Source of the DNA: Prorocentrum cordatum
Lineage: Eukaryota > Sar > Dinophyceae > Prorocentrales > Prorocentraceae
Assembly: GCA_963575745.1 (NCBI GenBank)
Contig: CAUYUJ010003547.1
Span: 228,501-292,500, forward strand
Direction of reading: 5' to 3'
Length of the DNA stretch: 64,000 nucleotides
Shown: positions 12,131 to 23,559 of the stretch, one piece after another
Numbering within the stretch: the stretch's first letter is position 1
Layout: each line of letters starts with the position of its first letter
Position numbers and translations under genes: made by a program
The notes under the pieces: model-generated
Told to the model about the DNA's origin: nothing
Seen by the model: the letters and a program-made list of their open reading frames with translations, nothing else
Database searches by the model: none

Positions 12131-12745
12131 AAGTGATGATGATGAGGGTGATGGTGATGGTGGTGGTGTTGGTGGTCGTGGTGATGTTGCTGATGCAGTT
12201 GACGGCGACGACGAAGATGGTGGTTGTGACGATGATGAGTTTGATGGTGATGCTGATGATAGTGGTGGCAATGATGGTGATGAGGGCGCGGATGTTGCTG
12301 CTGATGATGATGACGACGACGATGTCACTGATGACGTTGATTGTGGTGGTGATGACGATGATGATGCGACAATGTTATGATGAGGGTGAGGATGATGAGG
12401 ATGAGTGTGGTGATGCTGTTTATGATGATCACGCTAACGGCGGCGACGACGACCACGATGACGATGATGATGGTGATGAAACGGATGGTGTCGGTGATGG
12501 TGAGGATGCTGCTGATGATGATAATGATGATGGGTGGGGCTTAGAGGATGCAACTAGTTTTATAGCTTCTGTTTATGATGATTCTGGCTGTGGAATGATG
12601 ATGAGATTGGCGACGATGGTGGTGGTGAGGTTCCTCATGATGATGATGCCGATGATTATGATGATGATGGTGATGATGATGGCGATGATGATAGTGATAG
12701 TGATGATGCTGGTGATGGTGGTGGCGATGACAATGCTGATCGATG
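12131..12745 (+). repeat. Imperfect GAT/GGT trinucleotide array
   Basis: Dense GATGATGAT, GGTGATGGT and GACGACGAC triplets with few interruptions. The Met/Val frame on + and the His-rich frame on - follow from the triplets. Confidence 0.85.
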
Positions 12746-13005
12746 GCAGCCGGAACGCGTGCAGAAAACGTGGCGCGATATGGCAAAACAGCAACAGTGG
12801 CAGGATCGGCAAACGTGATGAGAGATAGGATGAGCAGGAGGAGCACGACCAGCGCGAGCAGAATTTTCGTGCCATTCGTCCAGACGACCGCGTCTGCGCC
12901 CCGTCCCGTTGCAGTTACGACGCTGTACATCCTGGGCGACCTGGTCGACCGGTGGCCCTCGAGCATGATGACTGTCGTCGGACCTCGCGGGCCCAGGCGT
13001 CTCAA
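12740..13005 (-). CDS. Possible membrane-anchored protein fragment, unknown
   Basis: A - strand frame opening at ATG 13,003-13,005 gives about 85 non-repetitive residues before running into His-rich sequence from the GAT array. It has a polar N-terminal stretch of about 46 residues and then a strong hydrophobic segment, ILLALVVLLLLILSLITF (about residues 48-65), like a signal anchor. No family is recognised. There is no stop before the triplet array, so either the exon ends near 12,745 or the frame is fortuitous. The + frame over the same bases reads less naturally. Confidence 0.2.
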
Positions 13006-13499
13006 AGCTCAGGGGCGCCGAGGGGGCGGGGTGGGGCGGGGCGGGGTGGGGTGGGAAAGCGTCGGCCCGGCATCGACAATACAGCACCGCCGCGGGTCGG
13101 CGACGTGCCCCCCTGGCGACGCAGCCGCGCACTCCTGTGCATGGTGGGGCGCCCGAGCTCCGATCGGCGATGAAAGGGCGATGCGCGCTCCACGGTTCCC
13201 CGCCTTTCTGGGCCGATCCCCTTCGCTCGGCGCCCCTGAGAAATAGTTCCAGAGTTGATGGGGCTCCGTTCGGCGATGCGGCTGCATGCAGAAAGCGATT
13301 TTCCCTTTTCTAACATCGCCGAGCATTCTGTCGCTCCATCGGCGATGAGACACGGTGATGCAGCCGTTTTTTATTCGGCCCTTTGCAGGAAGACTCAAAG
13401 TGGAGGGGCGGGGAGGGTGTTATTCACAACCCCGCTGTCGCGGGACTGCTCTTCGGGAAGCTTCTAAGCCAAGGCAAAACATCGCCACGGCCGATGGAC

Positions 13500-13705
13500 C
13501 TCACCGGGACGGGTAGAGGACTCCAGGAGGGGAGGCGGGAGGTGGGAGGAGAGGACTTTGGGAGGAGAGGACTTCTGGCAGGAGAGGAGTTCTTGGAGGA
13601 GGGGAGGGAACTCTGGGAGGAGAGGTCGGAGGAGAGGGGTGGAGGGAAGAGGACTATGGGAGGAGAGGGCTCTGGGAGGGGAGGTGGGAAGCGGGCCATT
13701 CGCAG
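13500..13705 (+). repeat. Purine (GGAGGAGAGG) tract
   Basis: An almost pure G/A strand of GGAGG, GAGAGG and GGGAGG words about 200 bp long. Simple repeat; no gene. Confidence 0.8.
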
Positions 13706-13974
13706 CTGAGGGTCTGTGTTTTCGCCCGGCCCCCTCTCCCCTCGAGGGATCGATGATGCGATGGGTTTGTCCACGGGCGCCGAGACCCTGGCGCTGCCAC
13801 GTCACTTGCTCCCTTGCCAATCGGGGACCCGACTCGTCGGCGACGTACGACCCAACACCAAAGAGAGCGCGTTGCACGGGCGTTTGCCTTGGGAACATTC
13901 GGCGGCGCGTTTCGAACTGGGGGGTAGGCCCCCCCCCAACACTCGGCGCCGTCGATCAAAAACAGGCGGACTCT

Positions 13975-15005
13975 ACTCCCCCCCAAACCCCCCACCTTTC
14001 CCGACCTCCCCCCTCCAAGGGGGGGGGTTCAAACCCCCCCCCATTGGCGCCAGCGCTGCCGCCGGCGCTGGCGGCCGCCAGCAGCGCCGACGGCGGGGAC
14101 GCAGCGACGATGACCAGAAGCAGCTCAAGAGGGGGGAGTTCAAACTCCCGGCGCCGGCGCCGGCGCTGGCGGCGGCCAGCAGCGCCGGCGCTCGCGCCGG
14201 CGACAGCGGGGACGCAGCGACGATTACCACCACTACCACCACCACCACTACCACCACCACCGCCTCAACCCACCGCCACCACTGGCAACCCACCATACAA
14301 CCACCACCACCACCACCACAGCCACCACCACCACCACAACCACCACCACCAGCACAAAAACCCACCACCACTCCCACCACCACCACCACCACCACAATCT
14401 ACCACACCACGCCACCACCACCGCCACAACCACCACCACTACCAGCAGCACGGTCCATCACCACCACCGCAAACCACCAAACCACCACCACTGCCAGCAC
14501 CACCGCCAGCACCGCTTCCACAAACCACCGCCACCACGACATCCCACTACCACCACCACCACCACAAACCACCACCGCACCACCACCAAACCCCACCACA
14601 ACCACAACCAATTACCACAAGCACCATCACCACCACCACAAACCACCACCACGGTCCCACCAAAACCACCACCACCACCACCACCGCCACCACCGACCAC
14701 CACAACCACCACCACCTCCACCACCACCACAACAAACCACCACACCACCACCTTCACTACAACCACCACCGCTGCCACCACCACCACCACCACAACCCAC
14801 CACCACCACCGTCGTCCTCGTCGACGCTCCCCGCCGCCGCCGCCCGCTGCCGCAGGCGCCGGCGCCAGCCCATAAAAGAAATCGTCGTCCCCGTTGCCGC
14901 CAGCCGCCCGCCGACGCAGGCTCCGGCCCGAGGAGAGGAGGGAGGGAGGGGGGGGTCTGGTTCCAACCCCCCCGTTCCAAGCGACCACAGAACGCGCTCT
15001 TTCGA
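13975..15005 (+). repeat. Composite repeat with (CCA)n core, copy 2
   Basis: Same module order as 3,045-4,228. The left module carries GGGGTTCAAACCCC and two GGCGCTGGCGGC..GCCAGCAGCGCCG blocks about 103 bp apart (near 14,066 and 14,168), each ending GGGGACGCAGCGACGAT. The CCA-triplet core is about 14,225-14,810. The right module starts GTCGTCCTCGTCGACGCTCC and includes GCAGGCGCCGGCGCCAGCCC and GGCCCGAGGAGAGGAGG. Its final GCGACCACAGAACGCGCTC matches copy 1 with one difference. The TTCAAACCCC and TTCCAACCCC words resemble a pol III B box, but no matching A box or tRNA fold is visible. Confidence 0.8.
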
Positions 15006-15019
15006 ACATCAGCGTCTGC

Positions 15020-16240
15020 TGATCTGGAACTAGATACTCTGGGTTTCTTCAGAATCGTGGGGGGTCCCCCCCCGACGGGGGTCAGAGCGCCTTGTGCGCG
15101 CGGTGGCTACCCGCGACGGGGGTCGATGTGGGGCTGTCGGCGCGGGTGGCGCTCCCCCGACACTTATCGAGAAACTCGGAACATGCTGTCCTTTGCGACC
15201 CCCGCGTGCCCCGCGTGCACACTCCATTCTCGTCATTCCCTGCCCTTTCGCACGCTCCCCCCCAGCAGCCAAAACACCAACGGGGGCAGCTATTTCACGC
15301 GCGAAGCGCGAAGGTAATCGCGTTTCGCGCGTCGCGGCCTGTGCCGGAGATCTGCCTCTCTGCAAGGCTGCTTCGCGAGGGTCCGAATCTATAACCGATT
15401 GAAACCGCGCGTCGCTCCTCACCGGGCGGGACGCGCGGAACTCACTGGGCGATCCAGGACCTGAAGGGAAAAAGCAATGGAAGCCGACCGCCGCCACCGA
15501 GCCTCCGCAAGCCCACTCCAGATGCCAGCCCCCGGGGCCTGGCTGCGAGGCCGTGCCCGCCAGAGCCAGGGCCCCGAGCGGGCCTGCAGGCGTGGCGGTG
15601 GCGGCCCGCCTCCGCCTTCCGGCTCCTACGTCTCGTGAAAAGCGCCGGGGGGGTCGCCGCCCCCGCCGACAGTCCTGAGGCTGGCCCCTGTCGCGGATGG
15701 GCACCGCGCGTCGGTGCACCCCTGAGCGCGGTGTGCCGACAAGGCTGGGGCGGACCCTGTCGGAGGGGGACCCCCGCGTTCATGATCGAACCCGTGGCAC
15801 AGAGAGGGGAATGGCCCTTCGGGTGGTCCTGTTGGGTAACTGCGAAAGGCAAGCGTCCCACCGGGCGCTCTGAATCATGCCGCGGCGCCCGATGCGTTCT
15901 CCAGGCCTGCCTGCACTCGGACATCCTCGCGATGTCCGTGCACGGTTCTGTCGGTATCCTGCCCCTGGCCATCGCCTTCCGTATCTCTTAGAAGCGACAG
16001 GGGCGACGACGAGATAAGGACGTTTAGGACGCTGACGACGTTGGCGTTGATGATGACGACGACGTCGGCGACGGAGGTGTGCTCCGACGTGGCTCCGCGC
16101 GCTGGCGGGGGGCCGTTCCTGTCGCGCTGGGGGGGGGCCAGGAGCTGTGGTGCCGGGCCTGGTGGAGAAGCTGGGGGACAACAAGATTGTCCCCTGGGGT
16201 GGTGGCGGGGAGCGGGCAGGCAGGCTGGCGGGCGGATGGC
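15020..16240. other. No recognised gene
   Basis: Unrecognised GC-rich sequence. CGACGGGGGTC appears twice (near 15,070 and 15,116). Open frames occur on both strands with no motif I can name. Confidence 0.3.
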
Positions 16241-16254
16241 AATGGGGCGTGAGG

Positions 16255-17003
16255 AAGGTGAGGAGGAGGACGAGGACGAGGAGGAGGAGGAGGAGGAGGA
16301 GGAGGAGGAGGAGTAGGCAGCGGCGGCGTAGCTGGGGGTGGGCGAAGGAGGGGGGAAACGAGGAAAGAAAAAAACGGCAGGAATGAGTGAAAGAGGGGGA
16401 ATGCGGACGGGGATGAGGCGAAACAGGACAAGGAGGATGATGACGGAATAGGGAGGGTAGGGAGACGCCTGCGAAGGGATGGGGATGAATGCAAAGGGAG
16501 GAAGGGAGAAGGGAGGAGGAGAGCGAGGAAAGACAGAGGAGAGACGAGGGAGGAGTGGGAGCAGAATAACAATAATGATGACGTTGAAGCAGGAAATTGA
16601 ATAATGCTGATGACGATGACGACGACGATGATGATGATGCTGATGATGATGCTGATGATGCTGATGATGCTGATGATGAACGGATGAAATGATGAAATGA
16701 TGGAATGATGTAATGATGCAGTGATGATCTGATGATGATGACGAGGATGATGATGAGGATGATGATGATGAGGATGATGGTGATGGTGGTGGTGGTGATG
16801 AGGATGATGAGGATGATGATGATGAGGAGAAGGAGGAGGAGAATGATGATGATGGTGGTGGTGGTGGTGGTGATGGTGGTGGTGATGGTAATGGTGATGG
16901 TGGTGGTGAGGATGAGGATGAGGATGAGGATGAGGATGAGGATGAGGATGAGGATGCGGATGCAGATGATGGGGATGATGATGATGATGACGATGACGAT
17001 GAC

Positions 17004-17038
<35 letters not shown>

Positions 17039-17048
17039 CGACGACGAC

Positions 17049-17119
<71 letters not shown>

Positions 17120-17318
17120 GATGATGATGATGAGGAGGAGGAGGAGGAGGAGGAAGGTGGATGGGGGAAAGAGGAACGACGAGAAGGGGGAGAGAGGTGA
17201 GAGGCAGGATGCGGGGTGAAGGATGAGGGGGATGGACGGAGGAGGAGCAGGAGGAGGAGTAGGAGGAGGAGGAGGAGGAGGAGGAGGAGGAGGAGGAGGA
17301 GGAGGAGGAGGAGGATAC
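16255..17318 (+). repeat. GAG / GAT / GAG trinucleotide complex
   Basis: A GAGGAGGAG block (16,258-16,315) is followed by a purine-rich stretch. Then comes a long GATGATGAT region (about 16,600-17,125) with GGATGA and GGTGGT sub-blocks, including (GAGGAT)n near 16,908-16,960. A second GAGGAGG block follows at about 17,128-17,155, and a near-perfect one at about 17,238-17,315. Ser-, Ile- or His-rich frames of more than 400 residues on - are translation artefacts of this complex. Confidence 0.85.
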
Positions 17319-17390
17319 GCTTGCACATAGCGGTACGACTGGGTGGGAGTGCTGCACTTGTCCAGCATTTTGGCAGCAGGCTGATGTGAC

Positions 17391-18198
17391 GATTCTCTGG
17401 AACTCGACTTTATTCTCGCCGACAGCGTTGTGCTCAAGTATCGTTTCCCTCCAGAGGAAGTCGGGCTGTACCATATTTTCCAAACAGCGGAGCCCGTGGT
17501 TGGCCCCACGTCTTCCAGTGCACGTTTACTTCGCGAAGCAGTCGCCTCCCCGCGATAGCCGCAGCTTCAGCCGCGAAGGCCCCGACGAATCTTGGTACAC
17601 TGACCCAGGGTGTTGACTTGACGTTATCAGGGGTCCGAGAGGCGTAGTACATCCTGAGCAAGAACTGATTCGCAGAAATGAGTAATGCCAGTTGCGAGAA
17701 CGGAGATTTCAGGTACGCTAGCACGGCAGTCGAGCGCAGTGCGTGCCACTCCAGGCGACAGAAGAGTGGACAACGACGACGCGCTCACAATGCTGAGGGA
17801 AACTACCGTGCGATGCCGGTCGTCAACCGTAATTTGCATTGCTAATCCGATGGAACACGTTCGGACGGAAAGTCAAATACTCGAGCGAAAAGTTGTTGAA
17901 TGCGCTTGCCGAAGTTACGCATGGCAATTGGCAGGCTCAGAAATCTTTGGACAGCGCGCTGGAGCTCATGGATGGAACGTTGCCAGACGACAAATAAGAT
18001 GACCTGATAAACGGCATGAGTGGGCGCGGTTCACGTTCAGCGGATATACCAATGAGTCACAAGCCAGAAGACAATGCTATGATGCGAAAAAAGGGGAATA
18101 CAAGATTGGCGAGGACTACTGCGCCAAGATGGGCGAGGACATTGTGGCATGTGTTGAGCGAGAAGTTGGAGGGGGCGGAATCCCGTGGAAATCTTAAA
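17391..18198 (+). pseudogene. Coding-like region of unknown product
   Basis: GC content drops here and + strand frames read like protein in three segments. About 17,391-17,558 contains FPPEEVGLYHIFQTAEPVV. From 17,833 a frame runs to the TAA at 17,995-17,997 and contains LLNALAEVTHGNWQAQKSLD. About 18,078-18,198 contains GEYKIGEDYCAKMGEDIV and ends in TAA. The segments lie in different frames, so the copy is broken or these are exons. No domain is recognised and no ATG start can be assigned. Coding origin is likely; function is unknown. Confidence 0.35.
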
Positions 18199-18854
18199 GG
18201 TCATCACGCATGTGACCTCTTAGTGGTTCACAAAGATAAACATATCGTATTTTGCTGTTTCTGGAGTCGCGCTTCCACAACATGAACCTCGAATCGTTGC
18301 CTGAAGCTCCCAAGAAGGAGAAATATGTCGCGATGGGGTGCATGTGTAGAGTTTCTGGCAAAGTAAGGCGCTGCATACTCGTTGCCATTGCCATTCTGAG
18401 TTACTGCGCTGTGGACCCGCATGACCCATGCGGGTTTTTTTGGTTCGACGGCCGGAATTTGTTTTTCACGAGACACCAGAGCCGTGCAATCTTCACACTT
18501 ATCATGTCTTCACAAGTGCGAGGATCTGGGCCAGGGAGAAAACCTTTGGACGTCGACGCAAACAAACTGCCACTCGATGGTGGTCGGTCGGCGGGGCCCA
18601 GGCGCGAACGATTCCGGCCACTGTGACAAAGGCGGAAATTTGTGGACTTAGATTGCGGAAGACACGAGCGGAGTCGACGACGCGCATGAGGCGGGCAAAG
18701 GCGCAGGCAACGGGAAGAGGCCCATGTTTTTATTGGCTTGGAGGACGCGGCGCAGTGCCATTTCTTGCAAGCGCAACGCGCCAAGTGTCATCATGGAAAT
18801 CAGAACGGGGAGAGACGCAGGCCCAGCGAAGCCGCCAGGCGCACCGACGCATGG

Positions 18855-18945
18855 ACTGGGGGGGGAGGAGGGGGCGGGGGAGGTGGAGGAGGAGGAGGAG
18901 GAGGAGGGCGAGGGCGACGACGAGGGCGAGGATGAAAGAGGGGGG
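18855..18945 (+). repeat. G/A-rich tract
   Basis: GGGGGAGGAG and (GGA)n words with small interruptions. Simple repeat. The sequence from 18,200 to 18,850 holds nothing I can name. Confidence 0.7.
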
Positions 18946-19164
18946 GCCCGCGCGACGTCCAAATCGGCCAGCGCGCAAGGTGGTTCCACGGGCGAGGTTG
19001 GGAGGTCAGCGGGGCGCCAATCATCGCGTCGTTAGAGGGAAGCGCGAGCTGGCGCCCGCATAAAGGCGCCAACTTAAATCGCATCCGGCCCATCACCGCG
19101 CGCCGCTTTGCCGGATATCTAAACTCGGGATCAGTGGAGATCCAGGTGGTCGTTTGTGTTGGTC

Positions 19165-19345
19165 GGGCCCCCGCTGCCCCCCCCCCCTCCCGCGCCTCTC
19201 TCTGCGCTCCCTTGCGCGCCGCCATGTCGGCTCGCAAGGGCCCGCTCGCTGTCGCGGCGCGCCGGCGACGGGCGCGCCCGCGCCCCCGTGAGTGGAAAGA
19301 GAGAGCGCTCTCTTCTAGCGCGGGCCCCCCTGTTTGCACCTCGCG
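19165..19345 (+). repeat. Dispersed repeat pair, copy 1 (mate at 38,790-38,960)
   Basis: Ordered landmarks shared with 38,790-38,960: TGCG(T/C)CTCTCTCTGC.CTC, CCTTG.GCGCCGCCA, TCGGCTCGC.AGGGCCC, GACGCGCCCACGC.-like sequence, GTGAGTGGAAAGA/GTAAATGGAAAGA, and GCGCTCTCTTCTAGC.CGGG.CCCCC. Copy 1 is more GC-rich; copy 2 looks AT-drifted. Element type unknown. Confidence 0.7.
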
Positions 19346-19929
19346 CCCCTCCGCGCCCGCGCAGTCGCCCCCGCGCGGCCCGCAGCGGCAGCGGGGCCGG
19401 CGGTGGAGATCCACGAGGGAAGTCAGGGCGACCCCCTGCCTTTCGATTCTCGGGCGACATACTCTTCGCGCTTATCCTGCCCCCCCCGCCCCCCGCCCCG
19501 TCGCACCGAACGCCGCCGCGGATTCCCCGGGCGACGCTCAGCTTTGAGAAGATGAACATCCGGCAGAGTCGCGGTCGCAACTGGATGCGAATCCATGGGC
19601 GGAAGCTGGGGTGCGAGAAGACGTTCCTCGGGAGGGCGACTGCAACGCGCGGCGGCCCTCATGCGGGGCGGGCTGCGCGGGGGCGCGGCGCGCCGGCTGC
19701 GCCAGATCGGCAGAACGCCACTGCGTGGACTGGCTATGCCTTTTTACCTTTCTTGTCCCGACTTCTCGGGGAGATGCCGCTGCCAGACCGTGCGATCGCC
19801 GTCGGGGGCAATTCCCGGAGCGCCCGCAGGCCCCCACGATGCCGAGCGACCCACCGCCCGCCCGGGGTGGAACATGTCAGGATACTCGTCTAGACCCCCG
19901 CGCGAAGAAGTTTCTAATTTCTAATGTGG

Positions 19930-20830
19930 TTTGCCACTGCCGGAACTTTACAATCATAGCGCGGGTGCCTCATCTGTCGGTGCGCCAAAGACGACCTCAA
20001 GATCACCATTCACCAACTCACCGAGGCAGCTGTCTTCAGAGAGCGGCGGGCAGGTCGCTGCGAAACACATCAGAATGGCTTTGGCCGAGCACCAAGACTG
20101 CAAGATGCCGAAGGGTTTTGACATTCTCTTCCATTCATATCCCTCGCAAGCGCGTGCTTTTCCGAGAACTCGAGAAGCGCGCGACCCTGCCGAAGGATTT
20201 GAAGGAGTGCGTGTTTCTGAGGGATTCCAAGTTCAATGACGCGGCTCTGGACGCGGTTGAGCACTGGGCAGAGGGCTCGTGCGATTGCGATTTGGCGCGC
20301 GACGCGCTTCGGAAGCTCGAGCGACCACTACCTTCAGGCAAAGGCGGCCGTCGCGTCCGCTGCATGAGTTCCTCCTCGCACATGTCGGATTTCAAGGGGA
20401 TGATGGCGGATGCGAGGGTCCTTAGTCGGATCGCGACGACTTCCCATGTATTATCATGCAACAGTCTCTGTATACTTTGCCCAGGTCCTATGGGGAAAAC
20501 TATGTCGTGGTTTTGGTCATCGAGTGCATGGGCGACTACGGTGTGTTCTTCGTAGTTGGGGACTTACCCGATGGCGCGGCTCTGGAAGAGGATGGGGCCG
20601 CCGCCATCTATGCTAACTACAGCCAGGTACAACAGCACCTACACAGCCGGAAGCTTGGACGAGGCCTGTCAAACAGGAAACCGGAGAGCCAAGCGGCCCC
20701 CGAAGGGGAACACGTCGAGGGGGGCGCGCTGGACATGCTAAGTGAGCTGATGAGTCGCCCGAGATGCATCCGATGTGGGAAGATGGGGCACTTGGCTCGA
20801 GACTGTGCGAGCGAGCCAGACGAGCAATAA
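19930..20830 (+). pseudogene. gag: Copia-type Gag with CCHC zinc knuckle, frameshifted
   Basis: Gag packages element RNA in virus-like particles. A first segment (about 19,930-20,110) contains RMALAEHQDCKMPKGF. A frame change then gives RVLFRELEKRATLPKDLKE, starting at 20,151, and ..LRKLERPLPSGKG ending near 20,355, which resembles the helical core of copia Gag. After another frame change, an open frame to the TAA at 20,828-20,830 ends with CIRCGKMGHLARDC (C-x2-C-x4-H-x4-C, 20,765-20,806), a textbook nucleocapsid zinc knuckle. The TAA is followed in the same frame, without further stops, by the protease DTG region, so it is either a nonsense change within gag-pol or a readthrough point. At least two frameshifts argue for decay. 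Confidence 0.75.
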
Positions 20831-22040
20831 CGCAAGCGAGAAGCAGGCTTCGGCGGCTTGCAAGCAGTTTCCCCCGAAGCAGACGATGCTCTGCATGCCG
20901 CTTGTCATCGGGGATCTACGATCCAGCCTGGAGTAATTTCCTGCACTGTCCCTATCTTTGCTGCCGCCGACACTGGGGAACATGTTTTCGTTTGACATCG
21001 CGCTCGCATGGATTTCGGCCTGGTGGGCGCTGGAGCTCAGCATGGAGCATGCGGCAAAGATCAGTGCGAGAACATGGAAAATTCTAGACGCTTCGCGCAT
21101 CCCCACCAGCCCGTCCAGAAACGACGCCCAGGCGAGTAGAGGGTCGTCCTGAGGGGCTTTTTCGGCGTCTTGGGTGCCTCGGGGGGGCCTCTTTGGGCCG
21201 TTCGGGATCCTCTGTGGGGCCTCCTGGGGGCCTCTTGGGGCCTCTTGGGGCCATCTTGGGGCCTTTGGCGGCCTCCTGGGCGCTTCTTGGGGCCATCTTT
21301 GCCCCTTGGGTGCCTCTGGGGGGTCTCTTGGGGCCTCTTGGGGGTCTCTTGGGCGCCTCCTGGGGGCCTCTTGGGGGGGCCTCTCGGGGCCATCTTGGGG
21401 CCGCCCTGCGGCCTCTTGGGGCGTCCTGGGGGCCTCTTGCGGCCGTCGTGGAGGAAATCGATCAAAGAAGAGGGGGGCTCTAATTAGCGCTGCCCCCTCA
21501 GAAGGCCAAAATGGGGCCAAAACCATAGTCAGATCAATGATTTTGGCTTCCTCGCCGAGGCCGTTTTGAACGCTCTGACCGCTCCCCGCCCCTCCTGTCC
21601 AGGTCAGTTTTTTTTTTTGGGGGGGGGGCAAGCCCCTCCCCGAAGGGGAAGAGGGAGGGGTGGAAGAGGAAACGCCCTAAACCACCGACGCCCAGAGGGC
21701 TGGTGGGATTTATGGGAGATATCTACGGTCTGAAACCCATTCAGATATCTACTTTGGACATGGACGCCATGGGCGTTGGATAGAGGATTGACAAAGTTTT
21801 TTTCCAGCTGGGCTCTTCTTATTGCCGTTGCCAAGAATGGCGGCGCTCTTGCGGTGAATTCGATTGCTTGTGATGCGCTCTCACTTCTCCCAGCGGAGAT
21901 ACTCAGACAGCTTGGCATGGTTCTTGTCCTGCCAGGTGGCGTCAGTTGGACGGCGCTCGACGGCGCCCAGTCGAGGGTGCATGAGTTGGGGGCGCGCAGA
22001 CACATTGCGATCTTTGTTTTAGGGTTGTCCCGAGGAAGCT
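20831..22040 (+). pseudogene. Copia-type aspartic protease region, split by an inserted repeat
   Basis: The frame of the Gag 3' end continues past its stop. It reaches PIFAAADTGEHVFV (DTG codons 20,969-20,977), the catalytic Asp-Thr-Gly of retropepsins, and stops at TGA shortly after. Protease-like sequence resumes beyond the inserted repeat, at about 21,780-22,030, with DALSLLPAEILRQLGMVL and HELGARRHIAIFVL. This matches the usual copia pattern of a hydrophobic strand, LLP..LR.LGM and a terminal G/R-H-I-A strand. The catalytic Asp half and the C-terminal half are therefore about 0.8 kb apart, with 0.6 kb of unrelated repeat between them. Assignment of the second half rests on pattern similarity. 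Confidence 0.6.
21102..21707 (+). repeat. Modular repeat element, copy 1 (inside copia protease)
   Basis: It opens with CCCACCAGCCC (21,102-21,112) and closes with the inverted GGGCTGGTGGG (21,697-21,707). Modules in order are: 12-bp minisatellite CTCTTGGGGGCC (about 21,175-21,450, imperfect); a unique block with AGCGCTGCCCCCTCAGAAGG, CCAAAATGGGGCCAAAACC and ATCAATGATTTTGGCTTC (about 21,455-21,550); and a block with GCCCCTCCCCGAAGGGGAAG, CTAAACCACCGACGCCCA and GAGGGCTGGTGGGATT (about 21,625-21,710). The same modules recur at 42.2-44.3 kb and 44.3-45.2 kb. Flanking copia coding resumes soon after. Confidence 0.75.
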
Positions 22041-23520
22041 TGGCAGACGACGAAGATCATCAGAACAGTCTCTCCCGAGACTCAGGGGCGCCGTCAAGTC
22101 GTCGAGCCTGAGGGCGCCGCGTTCTACGTGAATCCGCAGGCGCCCTCGGCTCGCATTTGTCTTTCTCTGCCAACTGCCCACTCCCCCGACGCTCCGCGCG
22201 ACGCTGAACCTCGCGGGGCGCGCCCTCGCCAAGAAGGGGCCCTCGGCCGGAACTGCCGACCAGGCCCAGTCAGCCCGCGGTGGCCCCAGAGATGCGGACG
22301 TTGAAATGGAAGCATTTATGTATGAAGTTGCGTTCCATTCTGGACCGCGTGGCCGCGAAGCGCCGCGCGGGGGCCCGCGCCGGGGCGAACGCCTAGAAGA
22401 ATTTGCTCGGGGACGCCAGGGGCCTATGTCAGGAGAAAGCATCATCCACCCAACGGCCTCGCGACCTGCGACCTTTTTGCCCGAGTTCTGAAGGTCGGCG
22501 GCGGGGAGTGGCGCGCGGTGGGCAGGAGACTGGAGCCCGGCGGCTCGGGCACCAGGAAGACCGACCTGGCCGCGCGCGCGCGCGCCCCCCGGGAAGGCCA
22601 TGCGCCATCCGGGCAACAATGGGGCCCCGTGGTGGGCGCGCGACGACAGCCAGATGCGCCGGGCGAGGCCCCCGATCGACGGCTTCATCAGCGCGGGCGC
22701 CCCAGACCACATGGAACGAGCGACGCTCGGAGGTCTGTGGGCTGCGCCTTCAAGGGGATCTACGAGATGGACTTCCAGCGCTGCGAGCGGCGCGCGAGGA
22801 CTCACGAGTCGGGCGACCCAGCGCCGCATCAACCTCTCCGACGCTTGGCCACGGGCGTGGCCGAGCGCGAAATGCGCGAGAACATCGTGGACGGGGGCGT
22901 CTTCGGGGCGGTCGTGGAGGAACGCGACATCAGATATTCGCGGGCAGAAGATGTGTTCCATGGTCGCGGGGCACATGTCCGAGGTCATCAAGAACCCCGC
23001 GACGCCCTCTTCAATCCTACCGAATTTGTCGGCCCCCCATCTGCAGATTATCTTGCCACCAGCGGGCGGATGGGCGAGGTTGTCTATTCAGATGGCACTG
23101 CCGAGAGTATGCAGGACGCTTGGTCTGAACTGTCCTTTGCCCGCAGCCTGGGCAAGGAGCGGGCTGGCCGCGCTTTTTTTGACCGCAGGGCTGCTGCCAA
23201 CATGGCATTAGCTGGCGCGCTGCCGGCAATCATCTGCCCCCAGAGTACTCGTCTCAGCCAGGTTGGGCAACTCATGTCTCCAGGTGCTACCAATGTAAAC
23301 ATGGCTGGTCAAGTATTTGGCGAGCGTAAGGCTGTGCTTCCAGGTATTCCAAGCGTTCCTGGAAGTCCGCCATTCTGCAGGATTCGGTCGAAGCGGCTGA
23401 GACGAGTGGAAGAGGAATGCCGTTTCAGGTTGTGGCAAACCACCAATGGGGTCTACACTTCATCTTTGGAGGTCGATGAGGACGGCATTGGGGCGACCCC
23501 CTTATCATCCAGTTAAACAT
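22041..23520 (+). other. Protease-integrase spacer, partly open, not recognised
   Basis: The sequence lies between the protease and integrase remains. A + frame ending at TAA 23,514-23,516 is open for 333 codons. Its last ~70 residues (CRFRLWQTTNGVYTSSLEVD, near 23,417-23,476) look like retroelement polyprotein, while the GC-rich part before about 22,900 does not. An equally long frame on - (21,942-22,991) is probably a GC-driven shadow. I cannot tell whether 22.1-22.9 kb is polyprotein spacer or a further insertion. Confidence 0.3.
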
Positions 23521-23559
23521 ATCAAGCAGGCACCCTCAGTGAACAATGCCCGCCTCAGC

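Noticed and set aside
14020-14045. tRNA gene or tRNA-derived SINE from a GGTTCAAACCCC B-box-like word
   Set aside because: No A box at suitable spacing and no cloverleaf could be drawn. Kept only as a remark on the composite repeat.
15780-17509. Three overlapping - strand frames of 434-567 codons rich in Ser, Ile or His
   Set aside because: All three frames are open because GAT/GAG triplets lack stops on that strand. No non-repeat domain was found.
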